Positions 1 through 5,770 of a DNA stretch of 5,770 nt are shown piece after piece; position 1 is the stretch's first letter, and every line of letters starts with the position of its first letter. Below the pieces are notes generated by a model. It searched no databases. It saw only the letters and a list, made by a program, of their open reading frames with translations, and was not told the origin of the DNA. The stretch comes from DATAYA01 sp036272815 (GTDB taxonomy: Bacteria > Pseudomonadota > Alphaproteobacteria > Acetobacterales > Acetobacteraceae), in NCBI GenBank assembly GCA_036272815.1, contig DATAYA010000147.1:1-5770 (forward strand). The letters run 5' to 3'. The position numbers and the translations under genes were made by a program.

Positions 1-119
1 TCGATGCGCAGCAGGAAGCGGCCGCCGTGGCGGCGGGCGAACAGCCAGTTGAGCAGGGCGGTGCGGGCGTTGCCGGCATGAAGGAGGCCGGTCGGGCTCG
101 GGGCGAAACGGAGCTTCAT
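1..119 (-). CDS. gltX: Glutamyl-tRNA synthetase, N-terminal fragment (leaves left edge)
   Basis: This is the start of a class I glutamyl-tRNA synthetase, the cytoplasmic enzyme that joins glutamate to its tRNA using ATP. Only 39 codons and two bases are visible. The protein begins MKLRFAPSPTGLLHAGNART. RFAPSPTG (residues 4-11) is the classic GluRS N-terminal signature, and LLHAGN (12-17) is the ATP-binding HIGH motif in variant form. It continues LLNWLFARRHGGRFLLRI, where the family normally goes on to (D/E)DTD. The ATG at 119-117 overlaps the stop of the upstream gene in the arrangement ATGA, so translational coupling is likely. A GGAG lies upstream but about 13 nt away, which is long for a Shine-Dalgarno. 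The HxGNAR form, rather than HxGGAR, resembles the second GluRS type (GltX2) found in many alphaproteobacteria. The short GluQ-type paralogue is less likely because its N-terminus differs after the HIGH motif. The family is sure; the paralogue is inference. Confidence 0.93.
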   Translation of the reverse strand, partial: MKLRFAPSPTGLLHAGNARTALLNWLFARRHGGRFLLRI

Positions 120-487
120 GCGTCGTCTTCTTCTCCGCCGCCGCCGGCGCGACGCGGATCGAGGGCGCGCCAGTCGCGCTCATGGGGCTCCGCACGGCGG
201 TCGGCGAAGTCGTGCAGCTCGGCGGCGGAGCGCCAGGCCATATCGGCCGCATCGACCACCTCGGCGTCCTCGCCGAACGCGAACCACGCCTCCAGCACCT
301 GCTTGCCGCTCATCGCCGGCACGCGGCAACGCTCGACGCTGTCGCGGACATAGGCACGCGCGAAGGCGTTCGCTTCGACCAGGGTCGCGAACCCGCCGAC
401 TTCCTCGGTAACGTTGTCCTCGGAGGCACCGGAGAGGTCGAGGATGCGGACCCGCCAGCCGCCCGGCGGGGTGGGCGGGTCGCTCAT
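116..487 (-). CDS. Conserved-looking hypothetical protein between nadE and gltX
   Basis: This predicted cytoplasmic protein has 123 residues and I do not recognise its family. From the ATG at 487 it reads MSDPPTPPGGWRVRILDLSG. A Pro-rich lead leads into a likely beta strand (residues 11-18). A helix follows (about 36-54, EANAFARAYVRDSVERCR), then a second strand-like stretch (64-79, VLEAWFAFGEDAEVVD), a helix rich in Ala and charged residues (about 80-98), and a low-complexity Gly/Glu/Asp tail. It has one Cys (54) and one Lys (62), and no signal peptide or membrane segment. It starts 16 bp after the nadE stop and ends in a 4-bp ATGA overlap with gltX, which argues for a real translated gene. 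The frame stays open to another ATG at 529, but that start would overlap nadE by 26 bp and add an unconvincing MDTRGWCGEPRCCA lead, so 487 is preferred. No good ribosome-binding site is visible. The function is unknown. Confidence 0.8.
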   Translation of the reverse strand: MSDPPTPPGGWRVRILDLSGASEDNVTEEVGGFATLVEANAFARAYVRDSVERCRVPAMSGKQVLEAWFAFGEDAEVVDAADMAWRSAAELHDFADRRAEPHERDWRALDPRRAGGGGEEDDA

Positions 488-503
488 GGCGCAACACCGC
501 GGC

Positions 504-2207
504 TCACCGCACCAGCCCCGTGTATCCATTGGTGATCGGATAGCGCCGGTCGCGACCGAAGGCGCGGGCGGTGATCTTCACGCCGGGCGGGGCCTGGCGG
601 CGCTTGTATTCAGCGCGGTCCAGCAGCCGCCACACATGCAGCACCGTCTTGCGATCGAAGCCCTCGGCGACCAGCGCATCGACCGACTTCTCGCCCTCGA
701 TCAGCCCGGCGAGGATGCCGTCGAGCACGTCGTAGGGCGGCAGGCTGTCCTGGTCGGTCTGGTCGGGGCGCAGCTCGGCGGAGGGCGGTTTCGTGATCAC
801 CCGCTCCGGCATCACCGGTCCGGCCGGCCCGAGTGCCCCCGCCGGCCGGTTCGCATTGCGCCAGCGCGCCAGTGCGAACACGGTCGTCTTGTAGACGTCC
901 TTGAGCACCGAGTAGCCGCCGCACATGTCGCCGTACAGCGTCGCGTAGCCGACCGACATCTCGCTCTTGTTGCCGGTCGTCAGCAGCATCTCTCCAAACT
1001 TGTTGGAGAGCGCCATCAGGATCAGCCCGCGCGCGCGCGACTGCATATTTTCTTCCGTGATGTCGGGCGCGCGGCCCTCGAACAGCGGCGCCAGCACGCG
1101 GCCGAAGGCGGCGACGGGCTCGATGATCGGCACCTCGTCGAGCCGGCAGCCGAGCAGCCGCGCGCAGACGGCGGCATCCTCCAGGCTTGCCGCACTCGTG
1201 TGTTCGCTCGGCAGCATCACCGCGCGCACCCGATCGGCGCCGAGCGCATCGACCGCGACCGCCGCTGAGATCGCGCTGTCGATGCCGCCCGAAAGCCCAA
1301 GCAGCACGCCCGGAAAACCGTTCTTGCGCACGTAATCCGCGAGCCCGACCATCATCGAACGCCAGATCAGCTCCAGCGGATCGGGCTCCGGGGGCAGCTT
1401 CTGTGGCGCGCAGACGAGGCGCCCGTCCTCGCGACGCCATTCGGTCAGCCGCACCTCCTCGACGAAGAACGGCATCTGCACGGCGAGCGAGCGATCCGGG
1501 TTGAGCACGAAGCTGCCGCCGTCGAACACCAGCTCGTCCTGCCCGCACATCATCGCGCAGAACACGAAGCCGAGCCCGCTCTCCACCACGCGGCTGACCG
1601 CGAGCGGGATGCGGACATGCTGCTTGCCGCTCTCGAAAGGGGAGCCGTTGGTGGAAATCAGCACCTCGGCGCCGCTCTCGGCGAGCGTCTCGGAGACGGC
1701 GGGGAACCACCAGTCCTCGCAGATCATCAGGCCGAGCCGAAAACCGCGGAACGGCACCGGGCCGGGGGAGGGGCCGGCATCGAACACGCGCTTCTCGTCG
1801 AACACGCCGTAATTCGGCAGCTCGTGCTTGGCACGGCGGGCGGCGACGCGGCCGGCGTCGAGCAGGAAGAGAGCGTTGTGCAGTCTGCCGCCGTCGCGCC
1901 AGGGGCCGCCGACGACCAGCGCCGGGCCGCCATCCGCGGTGTCGGCGGCCAGCGCCGCGACCGCCGCCTCGCAATCGGCGACGAAGGCGGGCTTGCGGAT
2001 CAGGTCCTCGGGCGGGTAGCCGCTGATCGATAGCTCGGGCGTCACGACGAGATCGGCGCCGAGCCGCGCGCCCTCGGCGCGGGCGGCACGGATGCGCGCG
2101 ACGTTGGCCTCGATCTGGCCCAGATGCAGGTCGATCTGGGCGATCGCCAGGCGGAGCGTGTCGCGGGCCTCTGGCCCGGGCGCAACTGACATCGGCGCAA
2201 GTGACAT
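504..2207 (-). CDS. nadE: Glutamine-dependent NAD+ synthetase
   Basis: The enzyme performs the last step of NAD+ synthesis, amidating nicotinic acid adenine dinucleotide with ATP and glutamine-derived ammonia in the cytoplasm. The 567 residues fit the two-domain form. An N-terminal nitrilase-like glutaminase domain (about 17-265) carries the expected Glu-Lys-Cys triad: E58 in TPELSISGYPPEDL, K128 in KHELPNYGVFDEKRVF, and C163 in MICEDWW. A C-terminal synthetase domain (about 280-567) has the PP-loop LSGGIDSA (305-312), TGNKSE (411-416), KDVYKT (436-441) and PPSAEL (474-479). All key residues are present, so it is probably active. The start is bounded by an in-frame TAG 12 nt upstream. The N-terminus repeats itself (MSLAP MSVAP), so ATG 2207 and ATG 2192 are both possible; the conserved domain begins near residue 17 and does not decide between them. 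No Shine-Dalgarno precedes either. It heads a probable operon with the unknown gene and gltX. Confidence 0.97.
   Translation of the reverse strand: MSLAPMSVAPGPEARDTLRLAIAQIDLHLGQIEANVARIRAARAEGARLGADLVVTPELSISGYPPEDLIRKPAFVADCEAAVAALAADTADGGPALVVGGPWRDGGRLHNALFLLDAGRVAARRAKHELPNYGVFDEKRVFDAGPSPGPVPFRGFRLGLMICEDWWFPAVSETLAESGAEVLISTNGSPFESGKQHVRIPLAVSRVVESGLGFVFCAMMCGQDELVFDGGSFVLNPDRSLAVQMPFFVEEVRLTEWRREDGRLVCAPQKLPPEPDPLELIWRSMMVGLADYVRKNGFPGVLLGLSGGIDSAISAAVAVDALGADRVRAVMLPSEHTSAASLEDAAVCARLLGCRLDEVPIIEPVAAFGRVLAPLFEGRAPDITEENMQSRARGLILMALSNKFGEMLLTTGNKSEMSVGYATLYGDMCGGYSVLKDVYKTTVFALARWRNANRPAGALGPAGPVMPERVITKPPSAELRPDQTDQDSLPPYDVLDGILAGLIEGEKSVDALVAEGFDRKTVLHVWRLLDRAEYKRRQAPPGVKITARAFGRDRRYPITNGYTGLVR
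2178..2207 (-). repeat. 15-bp tandem repeat duplicating the nadE start region
   Basis: Read on the minus strand, ATGTCACTTGCGCCG (2207-2193) is followed at once by ATGTCAGTTGCGCCC (2192-2178). The two units match at 13 of 15 positions. They encode MSLAP and MSVAP in frame, so the gene has two start codons in near-identical contexts. The core CTTGCG also occurs just upstream at 2216-2211, but the rest of that stretch does not match well. A small tandem duplication is the likely origin. Confidence 0.85.
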
Positions 2208-2242
2208 GGCCGCAAGCTAGGCACGCGGCCGGGGCCACGCAA
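2208..2242 (-). promoter_or_regulatory. Candidate promoter for nadE, leaderless type
   Basis: On the minus strand TTGCGT (2242-2237) and TAGCTT (2219-2214) are separated by 17 nt, the usual sigma-70 spacing. Each matches its consensus at only 3 of 6 positions. Six bases (GCGGCC) separate the TAGCTT from the ATG at 2207, so a transcript starting at the normal distance from a -10 box would begin at or beside the start codon. This fits the absence of a Shine-Dalgarno. It is inferred from spacing and weak matches only. Confidence 0.35.
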
Positions 2243-2243
2243 T

Positions 2244-2279
2244 CGGCGCCCGGCGCGGCGCTGGCCCGTGCGGGCGCCG
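2244..2279. repeat. 9-bp inverted repeat in the nadE/glpK divergent region
   Basis: CGGCGCCCG (2244-2252) and its exact reverse complement CGGGCGCCG (2271-2279) flank an 18-bp spacer. The right arm ends 5 bp before the candidate glpK -10 box, and the left arm begins 1 bp beyond the candidate nadE -35 box. The dyad is therefore placed where a regulator could act on both promoters. Because the stretch is almost entirely G and C, arms of this length could arise by chance. No known regulator site is recognised. Confidence 0.3.
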
Positions 2280-2284
2280 CGGGA

Positions 2285-2296
2285 TAGGCTCGCCGC
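2285..2296 (+). promoter_or_regulatory. Candidate -10 element for glpK, leaderless type
   Basis: TAGGCT (2285-2290) is followed by six bases (CGCCGC) and then the glpK ATG at 2297. This is the same geometry as at nadE on the other strand. It matches the -10 consensus at three positions (TAnnnT), and the expected -35 position 17 bp upstream reads TGGCCC, which is poor. No Shine-Dalgarno lies before the ATG. The TAG is also an in-frame stop, which rules out a start further upstream. Confidence 0.25.
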
Positions 2297-3781
2297 ATGG
2301 CCGACCTGCTGCTGGCCCTCGACCAGGGCACGACATCGACCCGCGCCATCGCCTTCCGCACGCCCGAGATGCGCCCGGTGGCCGAGGCCCGGCGGCCATT
2401 GCCGCAGCATTTCCCCGCCTCCGGCTGGGTCGAGCACGACGCCGAGGACATCTGGCGCGATGCCGCGGCGCTCCTGCGCGAGGCGGCTCGGGACGCGGGC
2501 GCGGATGCCGCCGACATCGCGGCCATCGGCATCACCAACCAGCGCGAGACCACGCTGCTCTGGGACCGCCGCACGGGTGCGCCCATCCATCGCGCGATCG
2601 TCTGGCAGGACCGCCGCACCTCCGCCCACTGCGAGGCCCTCGCGCCGCACGCGGAGCTGATCGCCGCCCGCACCGGGCTGCTGCTCGACCCCTATTTCTG
2701 CGCCACGAAGATCGCCTGGCTGCTGGAGAACGTGCCGGGCGCGCGCGCCCGCGCCGAGGCGGGGGAGCTTGCCTTCGGCACCGTCGACAGTTTTCTTCTC
2801 TGGCGCCTCACTGAGGGGGCCGTGCATGCGACCGACGCGACCAACGCCAGCCGCACGCTGCTGTTCGACATCCGTCGCGGCGCCTGGGACGCCGAACTGC
2901 TCGACCTGTTTCGCATCCCGTCGAACCTGCTTCCGGAGGTGCGCGACTGCAGCACGCGATTCGGCGAGACGACGGTCCTGGGCGGACGGGTTCCGGTCTG
3001 CGGCATTGCCGGCGACCAGCACGCGGCGACGATCGGCCAGGCCTGCTTCGAGCCCGGCATGGTCAAGGCGACTTACGGCACCGGCTGTTTCGCATTGCTG
3101 AACACCGGGGCGACGGCGGTCGCCTCGCGTAACCGGCTGCTGACCACGATCGCCTACCAGCTCGACGGACGCCGCACCTACGCGCTGGAGGGGGCGATCT
3201 TCGTCGCCGGTGCGGCCGTGCAGTGGCTGCGCGACGGGCTCGGCATCATCGGCGATGCGGCCGAATCCGGCACGCTCGCGGCCCAGGCCGATCCGGAGCA
3301 GAACGTGACGCTGGTGCCCGCCTTCACCGGGCTCGGAGCGCCGCACTGGGACCCGGGGGCGCGTGGCGCGCTGTTCGGGCTGACCCGCGCGACCGGCCCG
3401 GCGGAGCTGGCCCGCGCGGCGCTGGAGAGCGTGGCGTTCCAGACCCGCGATCTGCTGGAGGCGATGGCGGCCGATCTCGACGCAGCGTCGCGCACGGTGC
3501 TGCGCGTCGATGGCGGCATGGTGGCGTCGGACTGGGCGATGCGGTTCCTTGCCGACGTCCTGGCGGCCCCGGTCGACCGGCCCGAGGTGGCGGAAACCAC
3601 CGCGTTGGGGGCCGCGTATCTCGCGGGCCTCGCCGCCGGGCTGTGCCCGCCGCCGGCGGATTTCGCCGGCCAGTGGCGGCTCGAGCGGCGGTTCCAGCCG
3701 ACGATGCCGGCGGCGGAGCGCGACCGGCGCTATGCGATCTGGCGCGACGCGCTGGCCCGGACGCTGACGGCGCGGCGATAG
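2297..3781 (+). CDS. glpK: Glycerol kinase
   Basis: Glycerol kinase uses ATP to make sn-glycerol 3-phosphate, trapping glycerol in the cytoplasm for glycolysis and lipid synthesis. The 494 residues are typical of this FGGY-family enzyme. The ATP-binding start is LALDQGTTSTRAI (6-18). Glycerol-contacting residues of the E. coli enzyme have counterparts here: R83-E84 in NQRETT, W103 in IVWQDRRT, Y133 in DPYF, and the catalytic base D240 with Q241 in GIAGDQH. TYGTGCF (259-265) and the FGGY C-terminal signature around VDGGMVASDWAMRFLADVLA (404-423) follow. G229 and R231 sit where E. coli has its fructose-1,6-bisphosphate contacts, so that inhibition may be kept (inference). The loop before D240 (218-239) has no His, unlike the HPr-phosphorylated Gram-positive enzymes. 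The start is fixed by an in-frame TAG at -12 and by conserved sequence from residue 4. The gene stands alone, diverging from nadE and converging on serA, with no glpF, glpD or glpR visible. Confidence 0.97.
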   Translation: MADLLLALDQGTTSTRAIAFRTPEMRPVAEARRPLPQHFPASGWVEHDAEDIWRDAAALLREAARDAGADAADIAAIGITNQRETTLLWDRRTGAPIHRAIVWQDRRTSAHCEALAPHAELIAARTGLLLDPYFCATKIAWLLENVPGARARAEAGELAFGTVDSFLLWRLTEGAVHATDATNASRTLLFDIRRGAWDAELLDLFRIPSNLLPEVRDCSTRFGETTVLGGRVPVCGIAGDQHAATIGQACFEPGMVKATYGTGCFALLNTGATAVASRNRLLTTIAYQLDGRRTYALEGAIFVAGAAVQWLRDGLGIIGDAAESGTLAAQADPEQNVTLVPAFTGLGAPHWDPGARGALFGLTRATGPAELARAALESVAFQTRDLLEAMAADLDAASRTVLRVDGGMVASDWAMRFLADVLAAPVDRPEVAETTALGAAYLAGLAAGLCPPPADFAGQWRLERRFQPTMPAAERDRRYAIWRDALARTLTARR

Positions 3782-3788
3782 CGGCGGC

Positions 3789-3824
3789 TGAGAATCCCAG
3801 GCTGGTTCAGAATCCCAGGCTGGT
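3789..3824 (-). repeat. 18-bp tandem repeat of the serA 3' end, including the stop
   Basis: On the minus strand ACCAGCCTGGGATTCTGA (3824-3807) encodes the last five serA residues TSLGF and the TGA. The next 18 bases (3806-3789) are the same sequence with one change, TCA for TGA, giving 17 of 18 identities. The copy is in frame with serA, so the repeat looks like a duplication of six codons. The second copy fills most of the 25-bp gap between serA and glpK. Confidence 0.9.
3797..3823. terminator. Possible weak hairpin between convergent glpK and serA
   Basis: The repeated 9-mer CCAGGCTGG (3797-3805 and 3815-3823) is nearly its own reverse complement. The two copies can therefore pair as a stem of 4 bp, one mismatch and 4 bp around a 9-nt loop. 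It lies where two convergent transcripts end, but neither strand has a T-rich tract after it. An intrinsic terminator is therefore doubtful. No better terminator is visible in the junction. Confidence 0.2.
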
Positions 3825-5393
3825 CGCCTGCACCACCAGCGGCAGCGTGCGCACCATCGCCAGCACGTCCTCCGGCACCGCCTCGTCCACCGCGACGAGG
3901 CAGATGGCGTCGCCGCCTGGCTCGGAGCGGCCGAGGTGGAAGGTCGCGATGTTGATGCCGGCACCCGCGAGCGTCGCACCGAAGCGGCCGATGAAGCCGG
4001 GTTTGTCCTGGTTCGTGACGTAGAGCATGTGGCGCGTGAAATCGGCCTCGACGCGGATGCCCTTTATTTCCACGATCCTCGGACGGGAGCCGGCGAACAG
4101 CGTGCCTGACACCGAGCGCGTGCCGCGATCGGTCGCGACCGAGATGGTGACGCGGGTCTGATATTCGCTGTCGCGCTCGTGCACGGTTTCGGCAACGTCG
4201 ATGCCGCGTTCGCGGGCGACGACCGGCGCGTTGACCATGTTGACGCCCTCCAGCATCGGCGAGAGCAGGCCGGCGAGGCCCGCCGCGGTGAGCGGGCGGT
4301 GATTGAGCTGTGCGGCCAGACCCTCGAACTCGATCGTCACGCGGCGGATCACGCCCTCCTGCGCCTGGGTGAGCTGGCCCGCGAAGGCGCCGAGCAGGCG
4401 GCAGAGTTCCATGTAGGGCCGCAGCCGCGGCGCATCCTCGGCCGAGAGCGACGGCAGGTTGATCGCGTTCGCGACCGCGCCGGTCAGCAGAAAATCGCTC
4501 ATCTGCTCGGCCACTTGCAGCGCCACGTTCTCCTGCGCCTCGGCCGTCGCGGCACCCAGATGCGGCGTGCAGACCACCTGCTCAAGCGCGAACAGCGGGT
4601 TGTCCGTGGCCGGCTCGATCTCGAAGACGTCGAGCGCCGCGCCCGCGATGTGGCCGGCGATGATCGCCTCGGCCAGCGCCCCTTCGTCGATCAGGCCGCC
4701 GCGTGCGCAGTTGACGACGCGGGCACCGGGCCGGAGCTTTGCCAGCGCCTCGCGCGAGAGGATGTTGCGCGTCGCCTCGGTGAGCGGGACGTGCAAGGTC
4801 ACAATGTCGGCGCGGGCGAGCAGCACATCGAGTTCGACCTTCTCGACGCCGAGATCGAGTGCGCGTGCTTCGGTCAGGAACGGGTCGTAGGCGATCACCT
4901 TCATGCGCAGGCCCTGGGCGCGGTCGGCGACGATCGCGCCGATGTTGCCGCAGCCGATCAGGCCGAGCACCTTGCCGGTCAGCTCGACGCCGAGGAAGCG
5001 GTTCTTCTCCCATTTGCCGGCCTTGGTGGAGGCGGATGCCTCCGGCACCTGCCGGGCGAGTGCGAACATCAGCGCGATCGCGTGCTCGGCGGTGGTGATC
5101 GCGTTGCCGTGCGGCGTGTTCATCACGACGACGCCGCGCGCGGTCGCCGATTTCACGTCGACATTGTCGACGCCGATGCCGGCGCGGCCGACCACCTTGA
5201 GCCGCGGTGCCGCATCCAGCAGCTCGCGCGTCACCTTCGTCGCCGAACGGACGGCGAGGCCGTCGTATTCGGCGATGATCCCGCGCAGCTCGGCCGGCGC
5301 GAGACCCGGCCGGCTGTCGACGTCGATGTCGCGATTGCGGAAGATCGCGACGGCGGCAGGTGAGAGCTTGTCGGCGATCAGGACCTTCGGCAT
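3807..5393 (-). CDS. serA: D-3-phosphoglycerate dehydrogenase, long form with ACT domain
   Basis: SerA oxidises 3-phosphoglycerate to 3-phosphohydroxypyruvate with NAD+, the committed step of serine synthesis in the cytoplasm. From the ATG at 5393 it has 528 residues, the length of the long (M. tuberculosis-like) form. The substrate-domain motif RAGIGVDN is at 70-77 and the Rossmann motif GLIGCGNIG at 144-152. The catalytic residues are R231 (NCARGG), E260 (EIEP) and H278 (TPHLGAAT). An intervening domain (about 310-450) and a C-terminal ACT domain (about 456-528, with NQDKPGFIGRFG) follow. ACT domains bind serine in this family, so feedback inhibition is likely. A GTG at 5402 overlaps the serC stop (GTGA) and would give 531 residues. 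ATG 5393 is preferred because GGAG lies 8 nt before it and it yields the family-like start MPKVLIADKLSP. It is coupled to serC upstream and converges on glpK. Its final six codons are duplicated beyond the stop. Confidence 0.97.
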   Translation of the reverse strand: MPKVLIADKLSPAAVAIFRNRDIDVDSRPGLAPAELRGIIAEYDGLAVRSATKVTRELLDAAPRLKVVGRAGIGVDNVDVKSATARGVVVMNTPHGNAITTAEHAIALMFALARQVPEASASTKAGKWEKNRFLGVELTGKVLGLIGCGNIGAIVADRAQGLRMKVIAYDPFLTEARALDLGVEKVELDVLLARADIVTLHVPLTEATRNILSREALAKLRPGARVVNCARGGLIDEGALAEAIIAGHIAGAALDVFEIEPATDNPLFALEQVVCTPHLGAATAEAQENVALQVAEQMSDFLLTGAVANAINLPSLSAEDAPRLRPYMELCRLLGAFAGQLTQAQEGVIRRVTIEFEGLAAQLNHRPLTAAGLAGLLSPMLEGVNMVNAPVVARERGIDVAETVHERDSEYQTRVTISVATDRGTRSVSGTLFAGSRPRIVEIKGIRVEADFTRHMLYVTNQDKPGFIGRFGATLAGAGINIATFHLGRSEPGGDAICLVAVDEAVPEDVLAMVRTLPLVVQATSLGF

Positions 5394-5398
5394 CGGCG

Positions 5399-5770
5399 TC
5401 ACTCCGCGGCCAGGGACAGATGTTCGGCGGCGGCCTCTGCTTCCGCCCAGTCGAGCCAGGGCAGCAGGGCCGCGATGTCGGAGGTTTCGACCGTCGCCCC
5501 ACCCCAGATGCGCAGGCCCGGCGGCGCATCGCGATAGGCGGCGATGTCATGGGCAACTCCCCGCTTTTCGAGCAGCGAGGCGATCCGTTTTGCCGCCTTC
5601 GCCTGTGCCTCGCCGGGCAACGCGAGAAACCAGGGGGCGGCGATGCGCAGGCAGATCGAGGTGGGCGAGCGCGTCGCCTCGGTCTCGGCGAGGAACGCGG
5701 CCCAGCCGGAACGCCCGACCCAGGCGGCGATGGCGGCGAGGTTCGCCTCCGCGCGCGCGACCAGCGCCGG
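5399..5770 (-). CDS. serC: Phosphoserine aminotransferase, C-terminal fragment (leaves right edge)
   Basis: SerC is a PLP-dependent cytoplasmic aminotransferase that converts 3-phosphohydroxypyruvate and glutamate to phosphoserine and 2-oxoglutarate, the step after SerA. The last 123 residues are visible and the frame is open to the window edge. The fragment reads LVARAEANLAAIAAWV near its start, then ATRSPTSICLRI (32-43), and ends in the diagnostic stretch YRDAPPGLRIWGGATVE (79-95) followed by DIAALLPWLDWA (98-109). This close is typical of the alphaproteobacterial SerC subgroup. The PLP-lysine domain lies outside the window. A TTG at 5620 is an internal codon, not a start: conserved sequence continues upstream without a break. 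The stop abuts the serA start, so serC and serA are almost certainly one transcript. Confidence 0.93.
   Translation of the reverse strand, partial: PALVARAEANLAAIAAWVGRSGWAAFLAETEATRSPTSICLRIAAPWFLALPGEAQAKAAKRIASLLEKRGVAHDIAAYRDAPPGLRIWGGATVETSDIAALLPWLDWAEAEAAAEHLSLAAE
5402..5405 (-). promoter_or_regulatory. Ribosome-binding site that decides the serA start
   Basis: GGAG (5405-5402, minus strand) lies 8 nt before the ATG at 5393 and overlaps the GTG at 5402. It can serve only the ATG, so it argues against the GTG start. It lies just before the serC TGA stop (5401-5399), with only the T of the GTG between, which fits re-initiation by ribosomes finishing serC. Confidence 0.6.

Noticed and set aside
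27..535. Several overlapping 97-117 codon plus-strand frames at the left end
   Set aside because: They are antisense to gltX and the unknown gene, overlap one another in different frames, and have Arg/Ser/Pro-rich translations typical of non-coding frames in GC-rich DNA.
414..1268. 284-codon plus-strand open frame antisense to nadE
   Set aside because: It is antisense to the conserved nadE synthetase domain, has no upstream signals of its own and shows no recognisable domain.
610..2673. 687-codon minus-strand open frame overlapping nadE in another frame
   Set aside because: The nadE frame contains the complete catalytic motif set. The alternative frame is Arg/Ala-rich without domains and also runs into the glpK 5' end.
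2042..3979. 645-codon minus-strand open frame running antisense to glpK
   Set aside because: It covers a clearly conserved glpK and also overlaps nadE and serA in other frames. Its translation is Arg/Ala/Gly-rich with no recognisable motif. Long antisense frames are expected in GC-rich DNA with biased third positions.
4179..5363. 394-codon plus-strand open frame antisense to serA
   Set aside because: It is a mirror of the serA codon bias, rich in His/Arg/Asp/Ala, with no conserved motif. serA on the other strand is unambiguous.
5399..5620. Separate 73-residue gene starting at TTG 5620
   Set aside because: The frame continues unbroken to the window edge with serC-like sequence, so this is only the end of serC.
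1..5770. Search for mobile elements, CRISPR arrays, tRNA/rRNA genes, riboswitches and defence or toxin-antitoxin genes
   Set aside because: Coding sequence of core-metabolism genes fills almost the whole window; the largest gap is 89 bp. No repeat array, terminal inverted repeat, tRNA-like fold or transposase-like protein is visible.

Overview
The window is ordinary, very GC-rich bacterial chromosome, packed with housekeeping genes. Strong G/C bias at third codon positions produces long spurious open frames on the opposite strands. The phosphoserine aminotransferase has the alphaproteobacterial style of C-terminus, serC lies directly before serA, and the glutamyl-tRNA synthetase start resembles the GltX2 type. 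Together these suggest an alphaproteobacterium, perhaps of the Acetobacteraceae/Rhodospirillales side. That placement is inferred from remembered family features, not from a search.

Layout. (1) Positions 1-2207 hold a three-gene minus-strand run: nadE (glutamine-dependent NAD+ synthetase), a 123-residue protein of unknown function, and the first 39 codons of a glutamyl-tRNA synthetase gene that leaves the left edge. nadE and the unknown gene are 16 bp apart. The unknown gene and gltX overlap by 4 bp (ATGA), so the three are probably co-transcribed. (2) Positions 2208-2296 are an 89-bp divergent intergenic region. Both flanking genes have an in-frame TAG exactly 12 nt before the ATG, inside a TAGnnT element that could be a -10 box for leaderless transcripts. 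A 9-bp inverted repeat lies between them. (3) Positions 2297-3781 hold a complete glycerol kinase gene (glpK) alone on the plus strand, with no glpF, glpD or glpR in view. (4) Positions 3782-3806 are a 25-bp convergent junction. It contains an 18-bp tandem copy of the last six codons of serA, stop included. (5) Positions 3807-5770 hold a minus-strand serC-serA pair, the first two steps of serine synthesis from 3-phosphoglycerate. serC is cut by the right edge and its stop abuts the serA start.

Functionally the neighbours cover serine synthesis, glycerol entry into the triose-phosphate pool, NAD+ synthesis and tRNA charging. Apart from the operon links they look like independent core-metabolism units. 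I see no mobile element, CRISPR array, tRNA or rRNA gene, prophage, toxin-antitoxin pair or defence locus, and nothing that looks like an undescribed system. The observations worth a second look are small: the twin leaderless-type promoters, the duplicated nadE start, the duplicated serA tail, and the unknown gene between nadE and gltX.
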